DNA of 64,000 nt, taken from NCBI RefSeq assembly GCF_003584125.1, contig NZ_QXFL01000001.1:186001-250000 (forward strand), given 5' to 3'. This DNA is from Aurantiacibacter zhengii. Its GTDB lineage: Bacteria; Pseudomonadota; Alphaproteobacteria; Sphingomonadales; Sphingomonadaceae. The notes under the pieces are model-generated. The model did no database searches. It was not told where the DNA came from and worked only from the letters and a program-made list of their open reading frames with translations. This document shows, in pieces, positions 38,051 through 46,591 of this stretch. Numbering within the stretch: the stretch's first letter is position 1; each line of letters begins with the position of its first letter. A program made the position numbers and the translations under genes.

Positions 38051-40072
38051 ATGGATCGCAAGCTTACGTCGAATTCCCTCAAGCAGACTTTTGACAGGCG
38101 CAGTTTCGTTGTCGGCTCTATCCAGGGCGGCATCGGCCTGCTGCTGGCGGCGCGCATGGGCTACATCGCGGTTGCCGAGAACGAGAAGTACGAGATGGAG
38201 GCGGAGAGCAACCGGGTGAACCTCACCCTGATCCCGCCGCGCCGTGGCTGGATTCTCGATCGCAACGGCTCCCCGCTCGCCTCCAACCGGGCGGATTTCC
38301 GCGTCGACATCATCCCCGAGCGGCTGGAGAATGCTGACGCGACGGTGGAACTGCTGGGCGACCTGCTCGAATTCAGCGAGCCGGAAAAGGCCGACCTGCG
38401 TGACCGGCTGGAAGAATCGCGCGGGTTTGCAGCCGTGCCCGTCGCCAATGGTCTCGATTACGAGAAATTCGCCGCAGTCAGCGTGCGCATTCCGGAATTG
38501 CCCGGCGTAATACCTCAGCGCGGTTATTCGCGGTTCTACCCCACGGGGGCCTCGGTCGGGCACCTTATCGGCTATGTCGGCACACCCAGTCGCGAGGAAT
38601 ACGACGAGGATCCCAAACCGCTGCTGCTGACGCCCGGTTTCAAACTGGGCAAGGACGGGATCGAGAAGCAGTTCGAGCAGCAGTTGCGCGGGGAGCCGGG
38701 CGCACGCCGGGTGGAAGTGACCGCATCGGGACGGATCGTGCGAGACCTCGAAACGCGCGAGGACGTTCAGGGTAACGCGGTGCAATTGACCATCGACGGT
38801 CCCCTGCAGGATTACGCTGCCCGTCGCATCGGACTGGAATCGGGCTCCGTCGTGGTCATGGATTGCGAAACGGGCGAACTCCTGTGCATGGCCTCCATGC
38901 CCAGCTTCGATCCCAACAGCTTCTCAGACGGTATTGGCCGCGTGGAATTCGCAATGCTGCGCGACAACGATCGTGTGCCATTGCGCAACAAGACATTGAA
39001 GGGTCTTTACCCGCCGGGCTCCACGGTAAAGCCGATGCACGCAATGGCTTTCATGCACGAAGGGGTTTCGCCCGACGAAGCAATCATGTGCAATGGCGGC
39101 AGGCGCATTGGCAACCGGTTCTTCAATTGCTGGAGCAATCATGGCCGGGTCGATATGGCCAAGGCCGTCTACCAGAGCTGCGACAGCTATTTCTATCACT
39201 TCGCCCAGCAGGTCGGCTTCGACAAGGTGGCCCGCTTCGCTCACCAGTTCGGACTGGGCGAGGAATTCGATCTTCCTGTTGCCAGCCAATTCTACGGGAC
39301 TGTTCCGGATCCCGAATGGAAGCTGGAAAAGTACGGCTCGGAATGGCAGCCATACGACACGGTGAACGCATCGATTGGCCAAGGCTATTATCTCGCCAGC
39401 CCCTTGCAGCTTGCCGTCATGAGCGCGCGCATCGCCACCGGCTTTGCCGTGACGCCCTCGCTGATCAAGCCTGACACGGCCCCGAAATTTGCCTCCATGA
39501 ACTACCGTCCCGACGAGATCGCCTACATCCGGCAGGCGATGAGTGACGTTGTCAACGGCCCCGGCACCGCCGGGCGCGCCCGCTTGCCGCTCGAGGACGT
39601 TCTTCTGGCAGGCAAGACCGGCACGGCGCAGGTCGTCAGCCTCAGCGTTTCGGATGGCCGCTCCGGCCCCTGGCGCTACCGCGATCACGGCCTGTTCGTG
39701 TTCTTCGCCCCGTTCGACAAGCCCCGCTATGCCGGTGCCGTGGTCATCGAGCACGGCGGCGGTTCGGGCGCCGCCTACCCGGTTGCCCGCGATGTCATGA
39801 CCTTCCTGCTCGATCCGCAAAAAGGGCTGGAAGCCCTGCACGCGCTGGAGGAGCAGTGGGGCGGCACCGCCCAGGAGAGACTGGATCGCCAGTACCAGGC
39901 CTATGCTTCAGCAGCCGGTGTGGACTTGCCCCCCGCCCCCCCGCCGGTCACGCTATCGGAGCAGGTAGATGCAGAGGCGCGCGCCGCCTATTCGGGACCG
40001 GAACAGGCCGACAGCACCGTGTTCAGCCCACGTGACGAAGCAAACCCGCGGGCCGAGGATACGACGACATGA
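38051..40072 (+). CDS. mrdA: Penicillin-binding protein 2 (elongasome transpeptidase)
   Basis: 673-residue class B PBP. One membrane anchor at about 18-40, pedestal domain with PRRGWILDRNGSPLASNRADF, and the transpeptidase domain with SxxK in PPGSTVKPMHAM, SxD-like SCDSYFYHFA, and KTGTAQV. The C-terminal tail (about 610-673) is Pro/Ala-rich and acidic. It cross-links side-wall peptidoglycan together with RodA, whose gene overlaps it by four bases. Confidence 0.96.
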   Translation: MDRKLTSNSLKQTFDRRSFVVGSIQGGIGLLLAARMGYIAVAENEKYEMEAESNRVNLTLIPPRRGWILDRNGSPLASNRADFRVDIIPERLENADATVELLGDLLEFSEPEKADLRDRLEESRGFAAVPVANGLDYEKFAAVSVRIPELPGVIPQRGYSRFYPTGASVGHLIGYVGTPSREEYDEDPKPLLLTPGFKLGKDGIEKQFEQQLRGEPGARRVEVTASGRIVRDLETREDVQGNAVQLTIDGPLQDYAARRIGLESGSVVVMDCETGELLCMASMPSFDPNSFSDGIGRVEFAMLRDNDRVPLRNKTLKGLYPPGSTVKPMHAMAFMHEGVSPDEAIMCNGGRRIGNRFFNCWSNHGRVDMAKAVYQSCDSYFYHFAQQVGFDKVARFAHQFGLGEEFDLPVASQFYGTVPDPEWKLEKYGSEWQPYDTVNASIGQGYYLASPLQLAVMSARIATGFAVTPSLIKPDTAPKFASMNYRPDEIAYIRQAMSDVVNGPGTAGRARLPLEDVLLAGKTGTAQVVSLSVSDGRSGPWRYRDHGLFVFFAPFDKPRYAGAVVIEHGGGSGAAYPVARDVMTFLLDPQKGLEALHALEEQWGGTAQERLDRQYQAYASAAGVDLPPAPPPVTLSEQVDAEARAAYSGPEQADSTVFSPRDEANPRAEDTTT

Positions 40073-41187
40073 GGGGCGCGGTAAGCCTTCCTGCCCCGAT
40101 CGCACAGTTCCCGTGGCGGGTGGTTATTCCCCTCACCATGCTTGTCGCCTTTGGCGCTGCGGTGTTGCACTCTGCTGCGGGCGGCTCCTTCAGTCCCTAC
40201 GCTGGATCACACCTGCTGCGTTTCGGTGTGTTCCTGATCGTGGCCCTGGTGATGTCCTACTTTCCAGAGGACTGGGCGCGGTTCGTTGCGATCCCCGGTT
40301 ATATCGCGATCCTGCTGCTGCTCATGGCGGTCGAAGCGGTCGGACAACTGGGTGGCGGCAGCCAGCGCTGGCTGGAGCTTGGCTTCATTCGCCTGCAACC
40401 CTCGGAATTGATGAAACCCGGTATCGTCCTCATTCTTGCGGCGTTCTATCACTCCCTGCCGGTGGGCATGATCGGCAGCTGGCGGGCTCTGCTCGTTCCG
40501 GCAGGGCTGCTCGCCGTGCCCATGGGGCTGGTGTTGCTGCAACCCGACCTCGGTACGTCGCTCGCCATAGCCTTCGGCGGCGTTGTGGTGATGTTCCTCG
40601 CCGGCATTCCGCAGAAATGGTTCATAGGTGGCGGCCTGGCCGCCGTGTGTGCAGCGCCGCTTGCGTACTTCTTCGGGCTTCAACCCTATCAGCAGCAGCG
40701 TGTGCTCACCTTCCTGGATCCGGCTAGCGACCCGCAGGGAAGCGGCTACCATATCATCCAGTCCAAGATCGCGATCGGGTCCGGCGGGCTGTCCGGCAAA
40801 GGCTTTGGCGAGGGGTCGCAAAGCCAGCTGAACTACCTGCCGGAGCCTCATACCGACTTCGTGTTTGCCACTATGGCCGAAGAATGGGGGTTGATCGGTG
40901 GTCTCTTCGTCCTGCTCGTCTTCGGAATCGTGCTGCGCTGGGGCCTGCTGACCGCTCGCGATGCCAAGACCCGCTTTTCGCGGCTACTGGCAGGTGGCAT
41001 GACCGCGACGATTTTCTTCTATGTCGCCGTGAACCTCATGATGGTGATGGGGCTGGCACCGGTTGTCGGCATTCCGCTGCCTTTCATGAGCCATGGCGGG
41101 TCCTCGATGATGACGAACATGCTGTGTGTGGGCGCCCTCATGATGGTCGAACGCTGGAACCGCCAGTCGACTTCGGCAGGTTTGTGA
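40069..41187 (+). CDS. rodA: Peptidoglycan polymerase RodA (SEDS)
   Basis: 372-residue SEDS glycosyltransferase with about ten membrane helices. Family marks: GGGSQRWLELGFIRLQPSEL, LLQPDLGTSLAIAF, the catalytic-loop region GLSGKGFGEGSQSQLNYLPEPHTDFVFA with its key Asp, and GIPLPFMSHGGSSMM near the end. Last gene of the mre operon. Confidence 0.97.
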   Translation: MRGAVSLPAPIAQFPWRVVIPLTMLVAFGAAVLHSAAGGSFSPYAGSHLLRFGVFLIVALVMSYFPEDWARFVAIPGYIAILLLLMAVEAVGQLGGGSQRWLELGFIRLQPSELMKPGIVLILAAFYHSLPVGMIGSWRALLVPAGLLAVPMGLVLLQPDLGTSLAIAFGGVVVMFLAGIPQKWFIGGGLAAVCAAPLAYFFGLQPYQQQRVLTFLDPASDPQGSGYHIIQSKIAIGSGGLSGKGFGEGSQSQLNYLPEPHTDFVFATMAEEWGLIGGLFVLLVFGIVLRWGLLTARDAKTRFSRLLAGGMTATIFFYVAVNLMMVMGLAPVVGIPLPFMSHGGSSMMTNMLCVGALMMVERWNRQSTSAGL

Positions 41188-41232
41188 CGCAACCTCTTTA
41201 CACGCCTGCAACAATCGCTATTTGAACGCCTC

Positions 41233-41280
41233 CCGGCGGATCGCACTGGCGAATCACCGGCCACCAGCGATCACCGCCGG
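41233..41280. repeat. Imperfect inverted repeat between rodA and tRNA-Lys
   Basis: CCGGCGGATCGC (41233-41244) pairs with GCGATC-AC-CGCCGG (41267-41280), with a 2-base bulge and an inner CTGG/CCAG stem. It ends three bases before the tRNA. There is no T tract, so it is not a standard terminator; it may be a transcript-end or processing hairpin. Confidence 0.4.
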
Positions 41281-41283
41281 TAT

Positions 41284-41359
<76 letters not shown>

Positions 41360-41387
41360 CCTCTCCGAACACTTCCTTCCAGATAAG

Positions 41388-42275
41388 TTAGCTTGCCGCA
41401 TCGTCCGCGAGAAGCAAGGCGCCTGTAATGCCCGCGTCGTCGCCAAGAAACGGCGATACAACCGTCTGCTGGTCGCGCCCCGGAAGATAATTCGCACCGA
41501 CCTCGCCGGTTGCGCTCATAATCCGTTCGAGCAGTCCTGATGATTTCATAACTCCGCCGCCGAGCACCACGCGCTCGATCGCGCAACATGCGAACAAGGT
41601 ATGACAGGCTTGCGCCAGATACCCCGCAACCAGCTCGTGCGCTTCATGATCTTGCGGCAGGTCCGACAGCGTTTTGCCCCAGCGCGCAAGGATTGCAGGA
41701 CCGCTCGCCAACCCTTCCAGACAATCGCCGTGAAACGGGCAATTCCCGTTAAAATCTCGGTCCTGTGGGGACCTGCGCGGATAATGGTGCCCCATCTCCG
41801 GATGCCCCGCGCCGCGAGCAAGTTTGCCGTTTACGATCAGTCCACCGCCAATTCCGGTACCCACGGTGATGTAAGCCATTCCGCTCAGGCCGCGCCCGGC
41901 GCCATGGCGGAATTCACCCAGCGCCGCAGCGTTCACATCGGTATCAAAGCCGATGGGCACGTTCAGCTCGCGCGCGAAGTATCCGGCGAGATCGCAATCG
42001 CTCCACCCGGCCTTTGGAGTTTCGGTAATGTGCCCCCATCGCGGCGACCCGCGCTCTAGTTCGACCGGGCCGAAAGAAGCGATCCCCAGGGCCGAAATCC
42101 TGGGCTGGTTGGCGAACCAGTCGCGGGCTTCGGTCAAGGTCGCCTCGGGGCTGGAGGTCGCGATGCTGTGTCGGCTTAGGATCGTGCCGTCAGCCGTACC
42201 TGTTGCGAGCACGAACTTCGTGCCGCCCGCTTCTATTGCACCCAGCAGCGTGTGGGCATCCACGCCAGCAGCCAT
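41388..42275 (-). CDS. ROK-family sugar kinase (fructokinase-like)
   Basis: 295-residue ASKHA kinase. N-terminal phosphate loop GAIEAGGTKFVLATG, catalytic region FDTDVNAAALGEFRHGAG, then YITVGTGIGGGLIVNGKL and a zinc motif GHHYPR...NGNCPFHGDCLEGLASG, which in this form marks fructokinase/mannokinase-like ROK enzymes rather than repressors; there is no HTH. It is the last gene of the minus-strand regulator group, 71 bases after the GntR gene, so it probably phosphorylates a sugar released by the cluster. Confidence 0.87.
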   Translation of the reverse strand: MAAGVDAHTLLGAIEAGGTKFVLATGTADGTILSRHSIATSSPEATLTEARDWFANQPRISALGIASFGPVELERGSPRWGHITETPKAGWSDCDLAGYFARELNVPIGFDTDVNAAALGEFRHGAGRGLSGMAYITVGTGIGGGLIVNGKLARGAGHPEMGHHYPRRSPQDRDFNGNCPFHGDCLEGLASGPAILARWGKTLSDLPQDHEAHELVAGYLAQACHTLFACCAIERVVLGGGVMKSSGLLERIMSATGEVGANYLPGRDQQTVVSPFLGDDAGITGALLLADDAAS

Positions 42276-42346
42276 TAATCGCGCACCAAACTGTGGCGGG
42301 CGTGCTTTGCTGATTTGCGAGCCGGTTCGTCCAAGGTCATGGCACC

Positions 42347-43054
42347 CTACCCGTCCCTGGAAAACACATCGCCGATCGAGCGCGCGAAGTGCGCCTCCAT
42401 CGCGTGTCTCGCTGTTTCAGGCTTCTGATCCGCTATCGCTTCGGCAACTGCCATGTGGAGCCTCAACGTCTCGGCGTGTTCCTCTTCGGTCTTGCGGCCC
42501 GCCCAGGCTTTCGGGATCGCCACTTCCATCATCTGCTCGAACGAGCGCACGATCTGGTAAAAAAGCTGGTTGCCGCTCGCCAACGCGATTGTCTGGTGGA
42601 ACTGAGTGTCCGAGGCGGTGCGCGATTGGTCGTCCCTGCTGAGCGAGAGAGCATGCGCCGAGGACAGGATGAGATCGGCCTGTTCCTCGCTCCGGCGCTT
42701 GGCCGCAAGCTCGGCGGTGCGCAATTCCAACGTGCGGCGCACTTCCCATACATCGGAGAGTGTAACTTGCGACGTGCTGACCGCGTGGCTGATGGACGAC
42801 CCCATCACCGAACCGTCGATCGCCGCCACGCGTGCGCGGCGCCCATTGCCAACGTCGATTACCTTCAGTGCCGACAGCGCATGGAACGCCTCTCGCATCA
42901 CAGGTCTGCTAACGCCGAACTCGCTCGCGAAACTGCCTTCGCTGGGCAGGTTATCGCCGACCTTCAAACCATGTTCGCTAATATAGTCCCGCACGGCAGC
43001 GGTGGCAGATGCGACCAGGCCGCCTTTTTCGGCGCGTATCTGCGGATTGTTCAT
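42347..43054 (-). CDS. FadR-type (GntR/FCD) transcription regulator
   Basis: 235 residues. Winged HTH at about 10-75 (VRDYISEHGLKVGDNLPSEGSFASEFGVSRPVMREAFHALSAL) and an FCD ligand domain at about 95-225 (VWEVRRTLELRTAELA, DTQFHQTIALASGN, HMAVAEAIADQKPETARHAMEAHF) with the usual metal-binding Asp/His set. Such proteins usually repress catabolic genes and release DNA on binding an organic or sugar acid. It overlaps the AraC gene by four bases; a good candidate to bind the 13-bp palindromes at 43839 and 48837. Confidence 0.92.
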   Translation of the reverse strand: MNNPQIRAEKGGLVASATAAVRDYISEHGLKVGDNLPSEGSFASEFGVSRPVMREAFHALSALKVIDVGNGRRARVAAIDGSVMGSSISHAVSTSQVTLSDVWEVRRTLELRTAELAAKRRSEEQADLILSSAHALSLSRDDQSRTASDTQFHQTIALASGNQLFYQIVRSFEQMMEVAIPKAWAGRKTEEEHAETLRLHMAVAEAIADQKPETARHAMEAHFARSIGDVFSRDG

Positions 43055-43806
43055 GCCGCGATCACCCTATGGCGCAAAGCTGTGGGCGCGAGTCCGAATC
43101 GGCGGCTGAAGGCGCGGGTGAAGCTGGCGTTGCTCATGTAAGAGCATCGGTGCGCCACGCTGGATACAGGCAGGTCGCTCGACAGAAGCAAGGTCCGCGC
43201 TTCATCCAGGCGTCTTTCGCTGAGCGCAGCGTGGATCGTCTCTCCATAAAGTTCACGGAAACGGCGGACCAGCTTGTCACGGTTCACGCCCACTTCCCTG
43301 GCCAACAGGGGAATGGTCAGCTTTTCGCGCCAGCGCTGATCGATGATCTGCCGGGCGCGCACGATGCTTTCGATCTCGCGCGCCGTGATATCGGTATCGT
43401 AATCGATAGCCACCAGATCGTCCGCGTCCAGGTGCGCATGAAGTTGGCACAGCAATTCGATGCTGCGTGCAAGGCGAAGCGTCTTTCTCGCTTCGCCCTG
43501 CCCCTCGCACTCTGTGATCGACAGCGCGACTCGGTGCAAGGCTTCGGGAAGGTGCCAGTTCGCGGACGGGCCGCGCGAACGGGCGAAAACCCGCTGGCAT
43601 GCTTCAGCGCGCACCAGAAAGACGAGCTGGCTGTCTTCGAGACCATCCAGTTCTGGCGCATCGCGATAGGCCACCCATGGCAACCCCTGCTGCCCGGTCA
43701 CGAAGAAAGCGAATAAGACGGCGTCCTTCGGGGCTTGAGTGTGAGGAAAGGCCCCTTCGCCGATGTAGCTGACCATATCCTCCGACACGCGAATCTCGAT
43801 CTTCAT
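43051..43806 (-). CDS. AraC-family transcription regulator
   Basis: 251 residues. The C-terminal AraC HTH pair lies at about 150-248: LTIPLLAREVGVNRDKLVRRFRELYGETIH, then SDLPVSSVAHRCSYMSNASFTRAFSRRFGLAPTALR. The N-terminal effector domain is not assigned and includes RLARSIELLCQLHAHLD. ATG 43806 has GGAGGAG; an upstream TTG is not needed. It is followed at once by the GntR-type gene, giving two regulators in one unit. Confidence 0.9.
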   Translation of the reverse strand: MKIEIRVSEDMVSYIGEGAFPHTQAPKDAVLFAFFVTGQQGLPWVAYRDAPELDGLEDSQLVFLVRAEACQRVFARSRGPSANWHLPEALHRVALSITECEGQGEARKTLRLARSIELLCQLHAHLDADDLVAIDYDTDITAREIESIVRARQIIDQRWREKLTIPLLAREVGVNRDKLVRRFRELYGETIHAALSERRLDEARTLLLSSDLPVSSVAHRCSYMSNASFTRAFSRRFGLAPTALRHRVIAA

Positions 43807-43838
43807 TGCCGATCTCTCCTCCGAACGGAGAAATATCA

Positions 43839-43873
43839 CCTATAAGATAGGTCGGCAATACCTATCTTATAGG
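43839..43873. promoter_or_regulatory. Paired 13-bp operator palindrome, regulator side
   Basis: CCTATAAGATAGG (43839-43851) and CCTATCTTATAGG (43861-43873) are exact reverse complements 22 bp apart, each itself nearly symmetric (CCTAT-N3-ATAGG). The pair fills the 55-bp gap between the MFS and AraC genes and overlaps the MFS stop. Close variants recur at 48837-48869. Confidence 0.65.
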
Positions 43874-45175
43874 ATGCGGTGCCGTGCGATGGGCGATGAT
43901 AAAGCCGACGCATCCCAGGGTGCTAACGACACCGCCCACCAGCGCGAGTGCCATGGGAAGCTGGTCTTCTCCGCCAAGCCATCCGCTGACCAGAGTCACC
44001 AGCGTCGGAGCCAATCCAAAAGCTATCAGTCCGCCCACGGCAAGGAAGGTGCCGATCGAAAGGCCACGAAGCTCGTTCGGTAACAGCACCGCCAGCGCGG
44101 TTGCCGTAACAAGCCCGGTAACCGTGCCGCCCGCCAGCAACACGAACAGCGCTATTCCGAACAGGGTTGTGTCGGGTGCGAGCGGGAACAGCACGGCTGG
44201 TAGCGCGATGATCGACCCGATGATCGCCGCGATGAGAATTCCCCCGCGCTTACCCGTTCGATGCCCGGCGTCTGCCGCAATACCACCGATTATCGCTCCC
44301 AGAATGCCAGCACCGAATATAACCGCTCCCATCCATCCGGCGAATTCCTGCGGCGTGACGCCATAAGACCGCGCCAGAACGGGGGCTGCCCACACCGTTG
44401 CCGCGGCGTCCGCCATCAACACCCCGATCTGCCCCATGAACAGCGGCACCAGGAAGCGCCAATAGCTGAGCAATTCGCGGAATACCTCGCCCAGCGGTGC
44501 CTGCGGCCCGACGCGAGTCTCCATGCGCGCGGGCTCTCGCAGGAACGCCAGCACCGCCACGATCAACAAGCTCGCCAGCCCGAGCACGAGATGGATGCTG
44601 CGCCACGGTGCCAGTCCAATCAGACCGCCGCTATCGATGAAGTATCCCAGCAGCCAACCACCGAGCGCGAAGGCGAGGCCAGCGCCTGCATATTTCCCGA
44701 TTGTCAGCAACAGTAGTGACCGGCCACGCTTTTCGGGCAGGCACAGGTCTGCGGCGAGCGAGATGGCAATCGTCGTGGAAATATTCGCGCCGACACCGCC
44801 CAGCATACGGGCTACGAAAAGCAGCGGCATGCTGTATGCAAAGGCGGTCAGCAGCGTGCCGATGGTCCAGGCGACTGCAGTCCAGAACAGCAGACGCACG
44901 CGTACGCTGCGATCGACAAGCAGTCCGACTGGAATGGCAAACGAAGCCAGGGGAATGGACACCGCCAAACCATTCAGCAGGCTCATCTGGAAATCGCTGA
45001 AGCCGAGTTCTGCCTTCGCCTGCTCCTGTACCGCGCTGAAAACGCCGAGCAGGATATTACCTGCTGCCATCGCAACGGCGAGTATGATCAGGACTACCCA
45101 TGCCTTCCACGGCGCCGGAAGTGTCTCCCCGCCTGGCTCCGGCTGTCGCGTATGCACCGCCTGAACGCTGGTCAT
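43862..45175 (-). CDS. MFS transporter
   Basis: 437-residue major facilitator with twelve predicted helices. The MFS loop 2-3 motif appears as GLLVDRSVRVRLLFWTAV and there is a conserved RMLGGVGANISTTIAISLAADL stretch in helices 4-5. N- and C-termini are short and cytoplasmic. It overlaps the oxidase gene by four bases. Together with the TonB receptor it would complete uptake of the cluster's substrate through both membranes. The substrate class is not evident. Confidence 0.9.
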   Translation of the reverse strand: MTSVQAVHTRQPEPGGETLPAPWKAWVVLIILAVAMAAGNILLGVFSAVQEQAKAELGFSDFQMSLLNGLAVSIPLASFAIPVGLLVDRSVRVRLLFWTAVAWTIGTLLTAFAYSMPLLFVARMLGGVGANISTTIAISLAADLCLPEKRGRSLLLLTIGKYAGAGLAFALGGWLLGYFIDSGGLIGLAPWRSIHLVLGLASLLIVAVLAFLREPARMETRVGPQAPLGEVFRELLSYWRFLVPLFMGQIGVLMADAAATVWAAPVLARSYGVTPQEFAGWMGAVIFGAGILGAIIGGIAADAGHRTGKRGGILIAAIIGSIIALPAVLFPLAPDTTLFGIALFVLLAGGTVTGLVTATALAVLLPNELRGLSIGTFLAVGGLIAFGLAPTLVTLVSGWLGGEDQLPMALALVGGVVSTLGCVGFIIAHRTAPHPIR

Positions 45176-46587
45176 AGCGCGAAGATCTTTCCCGGGTTGA
45201 GGATGTTCTGCGGATCGAACACCCGCTTGATCATCCGCATCTGTTCGACCGCGTCGCCCAGTTCGGCGACCAGCGAGTTCTGTTTGCCCAGCCCCACGCC
45301 GTGCTCGCCGGTGCAGGTGCCGTCCATTGCCAGCGCACGTTCGACCATCTTCTGGTTGATCGCGGCAACCTCTTCCATCTCTTCCGGCGCGTCGGGGTCG
45401 ATGGAGAAAACGACGTGAAAATTTCCATCACCCACATGCCCCAGGATCGTCGCGGGTATTGCGCTCTGCTCCAGATCTGCATGCGTTTCGCGGATGCACT
45501 CGGCGAGCCGGCTCATCGGGACGCAGACATCGGTGGCCCATCCAATCGCGCCCTTGCGCAGGTTGACCGCCGCGTAATAGGCCTCGTGCCGCGCGCGCCA
45601 GAGCCTGTTGCGCTCTTCTGGCAGGTTCGACCATGCGAATTCACCGCCGCCGTTGTCCTGCGCCAGGGCTTTCACCGTCTCGACCTGCTCTGCGACGAAG
45701 CTTTCGCTACCATGGAATTCGAAGAACAAGGTCGGCGCTTCGCGGTAGTACATCTTGGACCAGGCGTTAACCGCCTTCATCTGCAACGCGTCGAGGATTT
45801 CGACCCGCGCCAAGGGAACCCCGCACTGTATCGACTGCACGACGGTATCCACCGCGCCATCGAGCGTCTCGAAGCTGCACACGGCAGAGGAAATCGCTTC
45901 GGGAATGGGATGCAGGCGCAGCGTGATCTCGACGATGATACCGAGTGTGCCTTCCGATCCGACGTAAAGCCGTGTCAGATCATAGCCTGCGGCCGATTTG
46001 CGCGCCCTTCGCGCCGTGCGGATGACCTTACCCTGCGGTGTCACCACCTTGAGGCTAAGCACCGCATCGCGCATCGTCCCGTAACGCACGGCATTGGTCC
46101 CGCTGGCCCGCGTCGATGCCATTCCGCCGATGGTGGCATTTGCGCCCGGATCAATCGGGAAGAACAGGCCCTGGTCGCGCAGGTGCTGGTTCAGTTCCTC
46201 GCGCCGCACGCCCGGCTGCACTACGCAATCGAAATCCTCCGCATGCACGGCGACGATTTTATCCATCCGCGTCATGTTGAGCGACACGCCGCCACGGACC
46301 GCTGCGGCATTGCCTTCGATCGAAGTGCCTGCGCCGAAAGGTATCAGTGGCACGCCGTGTTCGACGCACAGCTGCATAAGCTTCACGACATCGTCGGTGT
46401 CCTCGGCAAAGACGACGGCATCCGGCAACATCGACTTGTAATGCGCCTCGCTCGATCCATGCTCTTCGCGGATCGCCTGCCCGCTCTCCACCTTGTTGCC
46501 GAACTGGCTGTGCAAGGTGTCCAGAAAGCCGTCGGGTAACGGCGGCGGACCGGCCCCGGTGTGATCTTTTGCATTGTCCTGCGACAT
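45172..46587 (-). CDS. FAD-linked 2-hydroxyacid oxidase (GlcD/D-lactate dehydrogenase type)
   Basis: 471 residues. The FAD-binding PCMH domain covers about 50-225 (LIPFGAGTSIEGNAAAVRGGVSLNMTRMD; IDPGANATIGGMASTRASGTNAVRYG) and the FAD-oxidase C-terminal domain about 230-470, with HVGDGNFHVVFSID, GTCTGEHGVGLGKQ and the end DPQNILNPGKIF. The enzyme oxidises D-lactate, glycolate or a related 2-hydroxyacid and passes electrons to quinone or cytochrome. The ATG at 46587 lies four bases after the TonB receptor stop; upstream in-frame codons run inside that gene. Confidence 0.92.
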   Translation of the reverse strand: MSQDNAKDHTGAGPPPLPDGFLDTLHSQFGNKVESGQAIREEHGSSEAHYKSMLPDAVVFAEDTDDVVKLMQLCVEHGVPLIPFGAGTSIEGNAAAVRGGVSLNMTRMDKIVAVHAEDFDCVVQPGVRREELNQHLRDQGLFFPIDPGANATIGGMASTRASGTNAVRYGTMRDAVLSLKVVTPQGKVIRTARRARKSAAGYDLTRLYVGSEGTLGIIVEITLRLHPIPEAISSAVCSFETLDGAVDTVVQSIQCGVPLARVEILDALQMKAVNAWSKMYYREAPTLFFEFHGSESFVAEQVETVKALAQDNGGGEFAWSNLPEERNRLWRARHEAYYAAVNLRKGAIGWATDVCVPMSRLAECIRETHADLEQSAIPATILGHVGDGNFHVVFSIDPDAPEEMEEVAAINQKMVERALAMDGTCTGEHGVGLGKQNSLVAELGDAVEQMRMIKRVFDPQNILNPGKIFAL

Positions 46588-46591
46588 GGGA

